64,000 nt of DNA from Bacillus sp. F19 (lineage in GTDB: Bacteria; Bacillota; Bacilli; Bacillales; Bacillaceae). Made by a program: the position numbers and the translations under genes. Of the stretch, positions 24,867 to 32,881 are shown in pieces (the stretch's first letter is position 1; every line of letters starts with the position of its first letter). The notes beneath the pieces were generated by a model. That model made no database searches, was not told the origin of the DNA, and saw only the letters and a list, made by a program, of their open reading frames with translations. The stretch spans positions 1,576,001 through 1,640,000 of the forward strand of contig CP085710.1 in assembly GCA_023823795.1 (NCBI GenBank). The letters run 5' to 3'.

Positions 24867-26408
24867 CTATTCTGATTCTGGATCCAGCACTTTGAGCGGC
24901 TTATCGGCAGGACCCTCAATCACTTCTCCGGTGTAAGAAAACCTGGAGCCGTGGCATGGGCAGTCCCATGATCGGTCGCCGCTGTTCCATCCTACTTCGC
25001 AGCCTAAATGAGTGCATGTCGTATCAACGAGATGAAGCACGCCATGCTCATCTTTATAAGCGCCGGCTTTTTTACCCTTGAACATGACGGCGCAGCCTTC
25101 ATTTACTTTAAGATCTTCAGTTTTTTTAGATGGACGCTTGAGCTTGCCTGAGATTAAATGCTTGGCTACGTCCGCATTTTGTTTCAGAAACTCTTTTACA
25201 CTCGGGTCGGATTGGAAGCGGGAAGGTGTAAAGAGATCAAGGTAGCGGGATTCTTTTTTTACGATCAGGTCTTTCAGCATAAGGGCTGCAAAGGTTCCGT
25301 TTGTCATGCCCCATTTATGAAATCCCGTTGCTGTAAAGATGTTTTTGTGACTTGAAGAAAGATTTCCGATGTACGGCACTTTATCAAGAGTGAATAAATC
25401 CTGTGCTGACCATCTATGTGTGATGTTACTTAAGCCGAAAACTTCTTCGCCAAACGTTTCCAGCTTTTCATAAAGCTTATGTGTATCATTCACTTGCCCT
25501 GCTTTGTGACCTTCTCCGCCAATGAGGACGTGTTCCTCTCCGCCGCTTGCAGCCGAACGGAGAGAGCGTTTAGGTTCATCTACGCTTAAATACATTCCTC
25601 CCGGATAGGGCTTCTTCGTTTTCGCGCTAAGTACATAGGAACGATCGGCATACATTCTCGCAAAATAAAATCCATTCCCATCATAAAAAGGGAAATGTGA
25701 AGCAGAAATGACGTACTGACAAGTGATTTCAAAACCTTGGTTTGAAATCAGCTTCGGTTCATCTTCTGTTCCCTTTACATCGATAATCGCTGTGTTTTCA
25801 AAAATTTGAACACCACTCTGTGACATTTCTTCAAGCAGGCTATGTAAGTAGTTCAGCGGATGGAACTGAGCTTGATTTTTTACGATCAGTGCGCCCTGGA
25901 TCTCAATCTCAAGCGGAATGGCATCTGTATATTCATATGGAATACCAAGAGTATCATAAGCTTCTTTTTCTTTAAGCAGTTTTTTTAGTGAGTCATCTGA
26001 AACGGCATAAAGAATCGCGTCTTCATCAGAGAAGCCGCAGTCAATCTTCTTTTCATCAACCATTTTACGAATAAAGTCGAGACCGCTTTTATTTGCTTCG
26101 TAATAATGTTTGGCTCCATCAGCGCCAAAGTGCTGAATAAGTTCATCATAAATAATATCATGCTGTACGGTTATTTTTGCAGTTGTATGGCCGGTTGTCC
26201 CGTTTAACACAACGTCTGAATCGACCAATGCTACCGACAATCCCTCTTTTGAAAGTAAATAGGCAGAAGTAATTCCGGTGATTCCTCCGCCAACAATCGC
26301 CACATCTACATTCAAATTTTTTGAGAGCTTCGCATATGATGGCAGCTTGGCAGAATCTCTCCAGTAAGGATCTGGAAATTTAGGCAGCTTTGAATTCTGA
26401 TTCTTCAA
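24867..26408 (-). CDS. FAD-dependent oxidoreductase fused to a Rieske [2Fe-2S] domain (YhfW-like)
   Basis: A 513-residue fusion. Residues 30-400 form a DAO-type FAD domain: VDVAIVGGGITGITSAYLLSKEGLSVALVD is the Rossmann GxGxxG with acidic end, TTGHTTAKI follows, and TATGFHKWGMTNGT near residue 360-375 is the C-terminal FAD contact. From about 430 a Rieske domain follows with C-T-H-L-G-C and C-P-C-H-G-S, the four cluster ligands. The layout matches B. subtilis YhfW. It probably passes electrons from an amine or similar donor through FAD to the cluster; substrate unknown. The start is TTG 26408, with AAAGGAGGGG at ideal spacing. Cytoplasmic, monocistronic. Confidence 0.88.
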   Translation of the reverse strand: MKNQNSKLPKFPDPYWRDSAKLPSYAKLSKNLNVDVAIVGGGITGITSAYLLSKEGLSVALVDSDVVLNGTTGHTTAKITVQHDIIYDELIQHFGADGAKHYYEANKSGLDFIRKMVDEKKIDCGFSDEDAILYAVSDDSLKKLLKEKEAYDTLGIPYEYTDAIPLEIEIQGALIVKNQAQFHPLNYLHSLLEEMSQSGVQIFENTAIIDVKGTEDEPKLISNQGFEITCQYVISASHFPFYDGNGFYFARMYADRSYVLSAKTKKPYPGGMYLSVDEPKRSLRSAASGGEEHVLIGGEGHKAGQVNDTHKLYEKLETFGEEVFGLSNITHRWSAQDLFTLDKVPYIGNLSSSHKNIFTATGFHKWGMTNGTFAALMLKDLIVKKESRYLDLFTPSRFQSDPSVKEFLKQNADVAKHLISGKLKRPSKKTEDLKVNEGCAVMFKGKKAGAYKDEHGVLHLVDTTCTHLGCEVGWNSGDRSWDCPCHGSRFSYTGEVIEGPADKPLKVLDPESE

Positions 26409-26539
26409 ATGAACCCCTCCTTTATTTAAAATTTATCCTGTATTTATGAAGAGTAAACTTTTTCCTTTAAATATCTGATGATGAAAGTTCCATTTTATGA
26501 TTTCCATAAAATACAAATAAATGTATATGAAATAATTGA

Positions 26540-26569
26540 TTGATAATTTTGACAGTCATCGGTTATACT
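26540..26569 (+). promoter_or_regulatory. Sigma-A promoter of the structured leader
   Basis: TTGATA, 18 nt, TATACT. Predicted initiation near 26576, shortly before the first arm of the structured RNA. Confidence 0.55.
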
Positions 26570-26602
26570 TGAAGTAACTTAAGGAACGGAGGTGGATAAG
26601 AG

Positions 26603-26737
26603 ATGATGAGTTTGAAAGTGTCGCACGGTAAAGAGTTGTCATACCTTTATTTATGTCGTGCAATTTTTCATGCAATTATGATCAACGGGATACGTATGCC
26701 CTTTTTCATTAATTGCATAGACACATTCAAACGTTAA
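26603..26737 (+). CDS. Possible 44-aa leader peptide inside the structured region
   Basis: ATG 26603 (ATGATG) follows GGAGGTGGATAAGAG, a near-perfect ribosome binding site. The frame gives MMSLKVSHGKELSYLYLC and ends IDTFKR before TAA at 26735. Its first and last codons lie in opposite arms of the long-range stem, so the two ends of the peptide are simply reverse complements. No family is recognised. If translated, ribosomes would open the stem, as in translational attenuators of antibiotic-resistance ABC-F genes. It may equally be a chance frame. Confidence 0.35.
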   Translation: MMSLKVSHGKELSYLYLCRAIFHAIMINGIRMPFFINCIDTFKR

Positions 26738-26771
26738 GATGATTCTCTTATCCATTCAATCAAAAGTGATG

Positions 26772-26800
26772 CGGAGAGCTTATTAGCTCTCCGTTTTTTT
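26772..26800 (+). terminator. Terminator ending the structured leader
   Basis: CGGAGAGCT pairs perfectly with AGCTCTCCG around TATT and is followed by seven T. It lies 320 bp before the ABC-F start. Confidence 0.9.
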
Positions 26801-26812
26801 ATGTCATTATTG

Positions 26813-26926
26813 CTAGCTGCACCGCCTGACTGCTCTGTCAGAACAGATTCGCAAAAAAGTCAAAACAGGACTTTTCTGTCGGATCCTAATCTATCATCGG
26901 AGCTTGGCAAGGCGGTTCCGCTTTTC
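26813..26926. repeat. Dispersed intergenic repeat, copy 2
   Basis: Opens TAGCTGCACCGCCT, contains CTCTGTCAGAACAGATTCG and GTCAAAACAGGACTTTTCTG, and closes AAGGCGGTTCCGCTTTTC. ACCGCCT and AGGCGGT are terminal inverted arms. Strongly similar to copy 3 only 75 bp away. Confidence 0.7.
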
Positions 26927-26999
26927 GATTGACCAGGATAAGCAGGAAACTGCTTCTTTCTGGTCTTTTTTAAGTTTTAAGAAAGTATAAGGTTTGCGC

Positions 27000-27109
27000 A
27001 TCGATGGCGAGAGGAATCGCCCAATTCCTCTGTCAGAATGGCTTCGCCAAAAAGGTCAAAATCGGACTTTTCTGCGAGCCTAAAGCTAAACGGGCGATTC
27101 CGCTTTTCT
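27000..27109. repeat. Dispersed intergenic repeat, copy 3
   Basis: GGAATCGCCC and GGGCGATTCC are perfect 10-bp terminal inverted arms; the core CTCTGTCAGAATGGCTTCG and GTCAAAATCGGACTTTTCTG matches copy 2. It ends CCGCTTTTC, so the closed form would resemble a weak terminator just before the ABC-F ribosome binding site. Confidence 0.7.
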
Positions 27110-27129
27110 AATAAAAGGAGATGTCACTC

Positions 27130-28995
27130 ATGACAATATGTTCTGTTCATCAATTAGCAAAATCATATGGAAGCCAGCTTATTTTTGAAAATTTATCCTT
27201 TGAAATAAATGAAAATGAAAAAATCGGATTTGTAGGACGAAACGGGACGGGAAAAACAACATTGTTTAAATGTCTGTCAGGAATCGAGCAGCCTGACGCA
27301 GGAACGATTTCAATCAGAAAAGGGATGAAGGTCGGATATCTCGCCCAAATTCCGATGTTCCCCGCCGGAACAACGGTTGACGAGGTTCTGAGACAAGCTT
27401 TTGCCGAGTTAAATCTTTTATCGAACGAGCTTGCACAGCTTGAAATGGAGATGTCTGGAACAAAGGATCCTGATAAATTGGAAAAAGCCCTTGCACGATA
27501 TGGCATTTGCCAGGAAACATATGAAAATCGGGGCGGATACGAGATGGATGCTAAAATCAGCGCCGTTGCAAACGGGCTGCAGCTGCAGCCTCTTCTGAAC
27601 TCGGATTTTGACACGATCAGCGGCGGAGAGAAAACAAAGGTGTCCCTTGGTCTAATGCTGCTTCAGGCACCCCAGATCCTCTTACTCGATGAGCCGACTA
27701 ATCACCTTGATATTGCTGCTGTAGAGTGGCTTGAAGGCTTTTTAAAAGAATACAAGGGTACGGTTGTTGTCATTTCACATGACCGTGCATTTTTAGATGA
27801 AGCAGCTGCAAAAATCATCGACCTAGAAGATGGAGAGGTCACAGTTTACCATCACAATTATTCTGGCTTCATTTCGGAAAAACAGAAGAGGCTGATGGCT
27901 GAATTTCAGGCTTATCAGGATCAGCAAAAGAAAATGAAGAAAATGAGAGAAGCCATCAAAAGACTGAGAGAATGGGCAAATCAGGCAAATCCTCCAAATG
28001 AGGGACTGCACAAACGTGCACGGAATATGGAGCGTGCACTTGAGCGGATGGAGAAATTAAAAAAGCCCATTTTGAATCACAGGAAAATGGATCTCCATTT
28101 TGAAGGATCTGACCGAAGCGGTAAAAAAGTTCTGACCTTTGAAAACGTAACAAAAACTTTTGGAAGAAGACAGGTGTTTGAAAATGTCAGCATGCAGCTT
28201 TCCTATAAGGACAGGGCGGCAATTGTCGGAGAAAACGGTTCCGGCAAGTCCACGCTGCTGAAACTGGTCATGGAAGAGTATGAGCCTGATGATGCAGGAG
28301 TGCGGATTGGCAGCAGCGTGAAAATAGGGTACCTCTCCCAGCAGTTTTTTCTCACAGATGCAGAAGTTTCGATCATCGATTATTTCAGGGAGGATTTGTC
28401 TGTCTCAGAAGACGATGCCCGCCATATATTAGCAAAATTCTTATTTTACGGGTCTGCTGTCTTTAAAAAAATGAAAAACACAAGCGGGGGAGAAAGAATG
28501 AGAATCCAGCTTGCTAAGCTGATGCAGAAGGATCTTAATTTTCTCATTCTGGATGAACCGACCAATCATTTGGACATTGATTCAAGGGAAGTGCTTGAGG
28601 ATGCAATTGAACATTTTGACGGGACCATCCTCGCTGTTTCCCATGACAGGTACTTTCTGAACAAACTTTTCACAAAAACGTTCTGGCTTTATGAAAAACG
28701 GCTTCATTCATTTGATGGTAATTACTCATGGGCACGGGAAAAGATGAAGGGGCTCCTGTCTGAAAAAGAGGTGTCTTCAAAGGAAGTTACAAAGCTTGTG
28801 GTGAAAAAATCAAACGATATTAAGCAGGGTGCAGGGACGGCAGAAATTGAAATTCAGATTGAACAGCATGAAAACGAATTATTCCGGCTCGAAGAACAGA
28901 TGCTTTCGCTGACAGATCTTGCGAAGCTGATGGAGCTGAACAGACTGAAGGAAGAAAAAGAAAAGCAGATTGAAAGGTTATATGAACAGCTTTAA
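27130..28995 (+). CDS. ABC-F family ATPase (ribosome-protection type)
   Basis: ATG 27130 is 9 nt past AAAAGGAG; ATG 27121 abuts that site. The 621-residue protein has two ABC domains and no membrane segment. Walker A motifs are GRNGTGKTT and GENGSGKST, signatures SGGEKTKVSLG and SGGERMRIQLA, and both have LDEPTNHLD. The linker between them (KKMREAIKRLREWANQANPPNEGLHKRARNMERALERMEKLKKPIL) is a long helical hairpin of the type that reaches the ribosomal P-site tRNA. A C-terminal coiled coil (NELFRLEEQMLSLTDLAKLMELNRLKEEKEKQIERL) follows. Such proteins rescue ribosomes from antibiotics or stalling. The structured leader upstream suggests attenuation control. Close relatives could be Lsa/Vga-like or housekeeping. 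Confidence 0.88.
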   Translation: MTICSVHQLAKSYGSQLIFENLSFEINENEKIGFVGRNGTGKTTLFKCLSGIEQPDAGTISIRKGMKVGYLAQIPMFPAGTTVDEVLRQAFAELNLLSNELAQLEMEMSGTKDPDKLEKALARYGICQETYENRGGYEMDAKISAVANGLQLQPLLNSDFDTISGGEKTKVSLGLMLLQAPQILLLDEPTNHLDIAAVEWLEGFLKEYKGTVVVISHDRAFLDEAAAKIIDLEDGEVTVYHHNYSGFISEKQKRLMAEFQAYQDQQKKMKKMREAIKRLREWANQANPPNEGLHKRARNMERALERMEKLKKPILNHRKMDLHFEGSDRSGKKVLTFENVTKTFGRRQVFENVSMQLSYKDRAAIVGENGSGKSTLLKLVMEEYEPDDAGVRIGSSVKIGYLSQQFFLTDAEVSIIDYFREDLSVSEDDARHILAKFLFYGSAVFKKMKNTSGGERMRIQLAKLMQKDLNFLILDEPTNHLDIDSREVLEDAIEHFDGTILAVSHDRYFLNKLFTKTFWLYEKRLHSFDGNYSWAREKMKGLLSEKEVSSKEVTKLVVKKSNDIKQGAGTAEIEIQIEQHENELFRLEEQMLSLTDLAKLMELNRLKEEKEKQIERLYEQL

Positions 28996-29014
28996 GCGAT
29001 CAGCTGAACAAAGA

Positions 29015-29046
29015 AAAGGTCCATTGCTTCCGAGCAATAGACTTTT
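29015..29046 (+). terminator. Terminator of the ABC-F gene
   Basis: AAAAGGTCCATTGCT pairs with AGCAATAGACTTTT (one bulge) around TCCG, followed by T-run. Confidence 0.7.
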
Positions 29047-29096
29047 TGATTATTTGAAATTTTCCACTTCATCCGGATTGTTGGCATGATTGTCTT

Positions 29097-29405
29097 TTAA
29101 AATGCCGTGCTCTTCAATATGCGTCTTGCTTCCGCGTCTCCTAGCGTGTAGATCATGGCATAAATCTTTCTCATTGAATCATCATAAGCCTTATTTTCGG
29201 CGTCATGATGGTATTCGCGAAACGGAAACTGTGCGCGCTGAAACGTTTGGTAATCCGCAGCACTGCTTTCGCTGTAATATGACTTCAAATCATTCAGTTC
29301 GGATTGATTCGCAAAAATTTTAAAGCTTGGACTGGATTCGACCGGGTTTTCAAGGATTTCTCCGCTTACAATATCGACAAAATAAGTGCGTTTTTCTTGT
29401 TCCAT
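29097..29405 (-). CDS. Conserved Bacillus hypothetical protein, 102 aa
   Basis: The 102-residue soluble protein MEQEKRTYFVDIVSGEIL starts after TAAAGGAGTTGGATTAAG. It has a beta-hairpin-like beginning (YFVDIVSGEILENPVESSPSFKIFANQSELNDL) and a helical C-terminal half (DAENKAYDDSMRKIYAMIYTLGDAEARRIL). Related proteins in Bacillus are often mislabelled hydrolase/acyltransferase; no catalytic motif is visible here. In front of the ribosome binding site CTTTAGT and ACTAAAG could form a small hairpin. Function unknown; monocistronic. Confidence 0.6.
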   Translation of the reverse strand: MEQEKRTYFVDIVSGEILENPVESSPSFKIFANQSELNDLKSYYSESSAADYQTFQRAQFPFREYHHDAENKAYDDSMRKIYAMIYTLGDAEARRILKSTAF

Positions 29406-29512
29406 CTTAATCCAACTCCTTTAGTGTCTTTAGTAAGCATTTACCACTAAAGAGAAAAAGCTAATCCTGAAATGACTAGAATGATGGTAAGTACAAGGTG
29501 TTTTAGCATGAA

Positions 29513-29620
29513 TGTCTAGCTCCTTGGTCAGAACGGATCCGTCAAAAAAGACAATGCAGGACCTTTCTGTCTAATCCTTTTCTGCCATGTCTGCGCTGAC
29601 CGAGACGCCTCCGCTTTTCT
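29513..29620. repeat. Dispersed intergenic repeat, copy 4
   Basis: Opens TCTAGCTCC, contains GGTCAGAACGGATCCGTC and GCAGGACCTTTCTG, and closes GACGCCTCCGCTTTTC, matching the frame of copies 2 and 3. It separates two minus-strand genes. Confidence 0.6.
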
Positions 29621-30425
29621 AACTTAGCATCACTTTATCAGAAAGAGATCCATTTCCTTTTATTTTTCCAAACTCATTTAAGAGAGCTGTTACGGTCAGT
29701 TTTTTCTTCTGCTCGCCTTCTGCTTCAAAGATGATGCGGCCGCTGTCCATCATGATCAGGCGATTGCCGAGATCGACTGCCTGCTGCATATTGTGAGTAA
29801 TCATCAAGGTAGTCAGACTGCCGTTTGTGACAAGTTTTTTAGTGAGCAGCGTAATCAGCTCAGCACGTGCCGGATCAAGAGCAGCTGTATGTTCATCCAA
29901 GAGAAGAATATCAGGATTTGTAAACGTCGCCATCAGCAGGGAGAGGGCCTGCCTTTCTCCGCCAGACAGCAAACCTACTTTTGCGGACAGTCTGTCTTCA
30001 AGCCGCAGGCCAAGTGATGCAAGCTGATCTTTAAAGTATTCTCTTCGTTTGGAGGTAACACCGGGCCTGAGTGACCTTTTTTTCACGCGTGAGTAAGCAA
30101 TGGCCAAGTTTTCTTCAATGGTCAAAGCTGGAGAAGTCCCGGCCATAGGATCCTGAAAAACACGCCCGATATACTTCGCGCGTTTATGCTCGCGGACAAA
30201 GCTGACGGTTTTTCCGTTTATGGCTACATCGCCTTCATCAGGAAAGATTCTCCCGGAAATGACGTTCAAAAGAGTCGATTTTCCAGCACCGTTGCTGCCG
30301 ATGACAGTAACAAAGTCTCCTTTTTGAAGAGAAAGAGAAAGGCCGTTTAAAGCCTTTTTTTCATCTGGTGAACCTTCATTAAACACTTTTTCAATCTGTT
30401 TTAATTCAAGCAATTTTGACACCAC
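29619..30425 (-). CDS. ABC transporter ATP-binding protein of an ABC_sub_bind-type system
   Basis: A 268-residue ATPase: Walker A GSNGAGKST near residue 43, LSGGERQALSLLMA signature, LLLDEHTAALDP (the usual E-P is E-H), and ITHNM. This E-H-T-A-A-L-D-P form is characteristic of the uncharacterised importer class that in streptococci includes TrpXYZ. The gene overlaps the permease by 20 bp and is last in the operon. Its start is GTG near 30425 or an in-frame TTG a few codons on. The downstream end runs directly into a dispersed repeat. Confidence 0.85.
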   Translation of the reverse strand: MVSKLLELKQIEKVFNEGSPDEKKALNGLSLSLQKGDFVTVIGSNGAGKSTLLNVISGRIFPDEGDVAINGKTVSFVREHKRAKYIGRVFQDPMAGTSPALTIEENLAIAYSRVKKRSLRPGVTSKRREYFKDQLASLGLRLEDRLSAKVGLLSGGERQALSLLMATFTNPDILLLDEHTAALDPARAELITLLTKKLVTNGSLTTLMITHNMQQAVDLGNRLIMMDSGRIIFEAEGEQKKKLTVTALLNEFGKIKGNGSLSDKVMLS

Positions 30426-31377
30426 TCTTTCTCAAGCCGCCTTTTTTCCGTTTCTGCTTGGTAAACGCCTGCGGAACGACAAGCGCTGCAATGACGATAC
30501 ATGCGGTGATCATTTTCATGTCTCCCGTTTCAAGGAAATCGGCTCTAAGGGCGAGTGCAATAATCATCCTGTACACAATCGCACCAACTATGACTGCGAG
30601 TGTTGCCCGGATAATGGTTTTCGTTCCAACAAGCGCTTCACCGATAATCACGGATGCAAGACCGATAATGATCATTCCGATTCCCATTCCGACATCGCTG
30701 AATCCGGAATACTGAGCAATAAATGCTCCTGAAAAAGCTACAAGAGCGTTTGACAGGCCAAGACCAATAATCTTCATCATGTCGGTATTAGCTGAAAAGC
30801 TTGCAATCATCTTTTCGTTATCGCCGACTGCACGAATGGCGATGCCGACTTCTGTTTTCAGGAAATAATCCAAGATTAACTTGATAAATGAAATAAGGAT
30901 CAGCATTGAAATAAGAATGGACCATGTTTTTGGAATAAAGTTTTCAAGACCGATAGAAAGAAAGAATGATTGCATAAAAGAATCAATACCAAGCTGGTTC
31001 CAACCATCAAGCAAGGCAGTAAAGACTGTGCTTTCTTGAAGAAGAGGGACGTTTGACTGTCCCATGATCCGCAGATTGATTGAATACAGGGCAATCATCA
31101 TTAAAATACCGGAAAGCAGCGGGTTGATGTTTCCTTTTGTGTGAAGGATACCCGTCAGACAGCCCGCTGCAAACCCTGCAAGCAGGGCCGCGAGCGTAGC
31201 GATAAATGGATTAATACCGTTTACGATCATTGCTGCACATACGGCAGCTCCCGTTACAAAGCTGCCGTCCACAGTTAAATCAGGAAAATCTAAAATTCGA
31301 AATGAAAGATAGACACCGAGCGCCATAATAGCGTAAATCAGTCCGGATTCGACGGACGAGAAAAGAGCAGTAAACAT
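30406..31377 (-). CDS. ABC transporter permease (BPD_transp_2 type)
   Basis: A 323-residue, eight-or-more-segment membrane protein beginning MFTALFSSVESGLIYAIMALGVYLSFRILDFPDLTVDGSFV, which is the hallmark of this permease class, and containing VGIAIRAVGDNEKMIASFSANTDMMKIIGLGLSNALVAFSGAFIAQYSGF (the ATPase-contact loop and next helix). AAGGAGG precedes the ATG. It lies between the ATPase and the binding-protein genes, 12 bp from the latter. A basic tail (KQKRKKGGLRK) closes the protein on the cytoplasmic side. Confidence 0.87.
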   Translation of the reverse strand: MFTALFSSVESGLIYAIMALGVYLSFRILDFPDLTVDGSFVTGAAVCAAMIVNGINPFIATLAALLAGFAAGCLTGILHTKGNINPLLSGILMMIALYSINLRIMGQSNVPLLQESTVFTALLDGWNQLGIDSFMQSFFLSIGLENFIPKTWSILISMLILISFIKLILDYFLKTEVGIAIRAVGDNEKMIASFSANTDMMKIIGLGLSNALVAFSGAFIAQYSGFSDVGMGIGMIIIGLASVIIGEALVGTKTIIRATLAVIVGAIVYRMIIALALRADFLETGDMKMITACIVIAALVVPQAFTKQKRKKGGLRKSGVKIA

Positions 31378-31389
31378 GATGAGACCTCC

Positions 31390-32373
31390 TTAGTCGATAA
31401 TTTCTGCGTCTTCCCATTCTTTTTTGATTTCTACATTCATTGCTTCAGCAGCTTTTTTGCTGATCTGAAGTTTCAGCTTTTGCGGGAATTCCACCGGTAT
31501 TTCGCTTGCTTCCTTTTTGCCGGTTAAAATTTCGGCTGCTTTTAATCCCGCCTCATAGCCAATGTCGTTGTAGTCAAAGCCATAAGCTGCAAATCCTCCG
31601 CGCGCCACTGAATCAAGCTCTCCGACAAATAGAGGGATATCTTCGTCGCCTGCTACAGAGATAACCGATTCCAGGGCAGAAACGACGGTGTTATCCGTTA
31701 TGATATAGAAAGCATCCACTTTTCCGACAAGTGCTTCAGCAGCTTGTTTGACTTCCGCGGAAGTTGAGACAGATGACTCCACGATTTCTAGGTCAGTACC
31801 TTTAATCGCTTTTTCAACAAGATCTATTTGGGCAGCTGAATTTTGTTCTCCTGAATTGTATATCATCCCAATTTTATTGCCTTCGACATTATCATCAATA
31901 AATTTGACCGTGCTTGGAATCGCATCCGGATGAGTATCGGTTGTGCCTGTGATATTTGCTCCAGGCTCTTCAAAGCTTTTAACAAGCCCTGCTCCAATAG
32001 GATCCGTTACGGATGTAAAGACAATCGGTATATCCTTTGTTGCATTCAGAGCACTTAAAGCACTCGGTGTTGAGTTGGCGAAAATAAGGTCAACGTCATC
32101 TCCGACAAAATTGCTTGCGATCGTCTGGCTGTTGTTTTGATCGCCGCCGGCAATTTGAACATCATAATCAACCTTCAGTCCTTTTTCATCAAGCGCTTTT
32201 TTAAATCCATCCAAAGCAGCATCGAGTGATGGGTGCTCTACAATTTGAGTAACCCCGACTTGGTAGGTCTTTTCACTTCCTGCACTTCCCGCCGTATCTT
32301 TACTGCCGCATCCTGCTGCAAGTATCATTCCTGAGATCGCGGCACTCATGCCTAGCTTTGTTTTCCAGTTCAT
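31390..32373 (-). CDS. ABC transporter substrate-binding lipoprotein (ABC_sub_bind family)
   Basis: A 327-residue lipoprotein: signal with ILAAGC lipobox (Cys22) followed by a Gly-Ser linker. The two-lobed Peripla_BP-like fold shows VGVTQIVEHPSLDAALDGFKKAL, AGGDQNNSQTIASNFVGDDVDLIFANSTPSALSALNATKDIPIVFTSVTDPIGAGLV and FVGELDSVARGG, typical of PF04392-type proteins. These bind tryptophan or related aromatic compounds in some Firmicutes, but there is no T-box leader here, so the ligand is open. GGGGGT sets the ATG. First gene of the operon. Confidence 0.87.
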   Translation of the reverse strand: MNWKTKLGMSAAISGMILAAGCGSKDTAGSAGSEKTYQVGVTQIVEHPSLDAALDGFKKALDEKGLKVDYDVQIAGGDQNNSQTIASNFVGDDVDLIFANSTPSALSALNATKDIPIVFTSVTDPIGAGLVKSFEEPGANITGTTDTHPDAIPSTVKFIDDNVEGNKIGMIYNSGEQNSAAQIDLVEKAIKGTDLEIVESSVSTSAEVKQAAEALVGKVDAFYIITDNTVVSALESVISVAGDEDIPLFVGELDSVARGGFAAYGFDYNDIGYEAGLKAAEILTGKKEASEIPVEFPQKLKLQISKKAAEAMNVEIKKEWEDAEIID

Positions 32374-32428
32374 TGTAATACCCCCGATTTTTATTATGCT
32401 TTTACGCTTTTATGCTTTTATTCATTAA

Positions 32429-32456
32429 ATTATAACTCATGTTTGGTTTTCTTCAA
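32429..32456 (-). promoter_or_regulatory. Sigma-A promoter of the ABC_sub_bind operon
   Basis: On the minus strand TTGAAG, 16 nt, TATAAT, with transcription starting about 50 bp before the ATG. The leader shows no T-box or riboswitch features. Confidence 0.5.
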
Positions 32457-32539
32457 TCATTATTTTCAGACTTAACTGAAATTTCTGCTCTTTTTGTTTT
32501 ATGATTAGAATTTCATGGAAATTACAAGTAATTATAATT

Positions 32540-32792
32540 GATTGAGGGGGAGCCGGGGGCTTTGCAGCTTCACTTGCAGGACTCAAAGGCAACAGGATTG
32601 GCAAGTACCGTCATTCCCGGTACTCTCCTTTATTTAAACGGCCAGATCCTGATATATATCGCAGTGAATCTGCTGGCCGTTATGGTCGCATTTGTCCTCA
32701 CCTGGTTGTTCGGTTACTCTGATAAATGCTGGACATTGACAAAAACGGGGTATAACCTCCTAAAAACTCACAAATTTATAACAAAACAATGA
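32540..32792 (+). pseudogene. Remnant of a PTS EIIC domain (C-terminal end)
   Basis: Translation across one extra G near 32590 reads GAGGFAASLAGLK followed by ATGLASTVIPGTLLYLNGQILIYIAVNLLAVMVAFVLTWLFGYSDK. This is the last part of an EIIC domain of the sugar PTS class (two membrane segments ending in the L-F-G-x-x-D-K-type tail). Everything upstream is missing. The trailing KCWTLTKTGYN stretch is junk read-through. There is no promoter or ribosome binding site at a credible position. Confidence 0.6.
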
Positions 32793-32881
32793 AAACTATA
32801 TTACAAAACGATGATATGAAACATTCGTCCTAAGACAATATGTATACTTATTTGTAACAGTTTGGATTAGGTGGACGGTAT

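Larger units (their letters stand above)
26576..26800 (+). ncRNA. Candidate structured RNA or attenuator leader upstream of the ABC-F gene
   Basis: Long-range complementarity frames the region: TGGATAAGAGA (26593-26603) with TCTCTTATCCA (26744-26754), then TTTGAAAGTGTC (26611-26622) with GACACATTCAAA (26720-26731, one mismatch). Inside lie two hairpins: GCACG with TAAAG (26623-26633) pairing CTTTA and CGTGC (26645-26661), and ATGCAATTA (26670-26678) pairing TAATTGCAT (26710-26718). A promoter precedes it and a perfect terminator ends it. The shape is a closed multi-way junction of riboswitch or attenuator type. I do not recognise a known class. A 44-codon frame with a strong ribosome binding site overlaps the paired region. 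Confidence 0.55.

Noticed and set aside
26593-26754. MITE-type mobile palindrome
   Set aside because: No target duplication flanks the arms (GGAGG against TTCAAT), the arms are broken by unmatched loops, and promoter and terminator fit a transcript better.
26576-26800. 6S RNA
   Set aside because: 6S has a single long rod with a central bubble; this region forms a closed junction with two separate hairpins.
32374-32537. T-box or riboswitch in front of the ABC_sub_bind operon
   Set aside because: The leader is only about 55 nt after the predicted start and lacks the conserved T-box sequence or a terminator.
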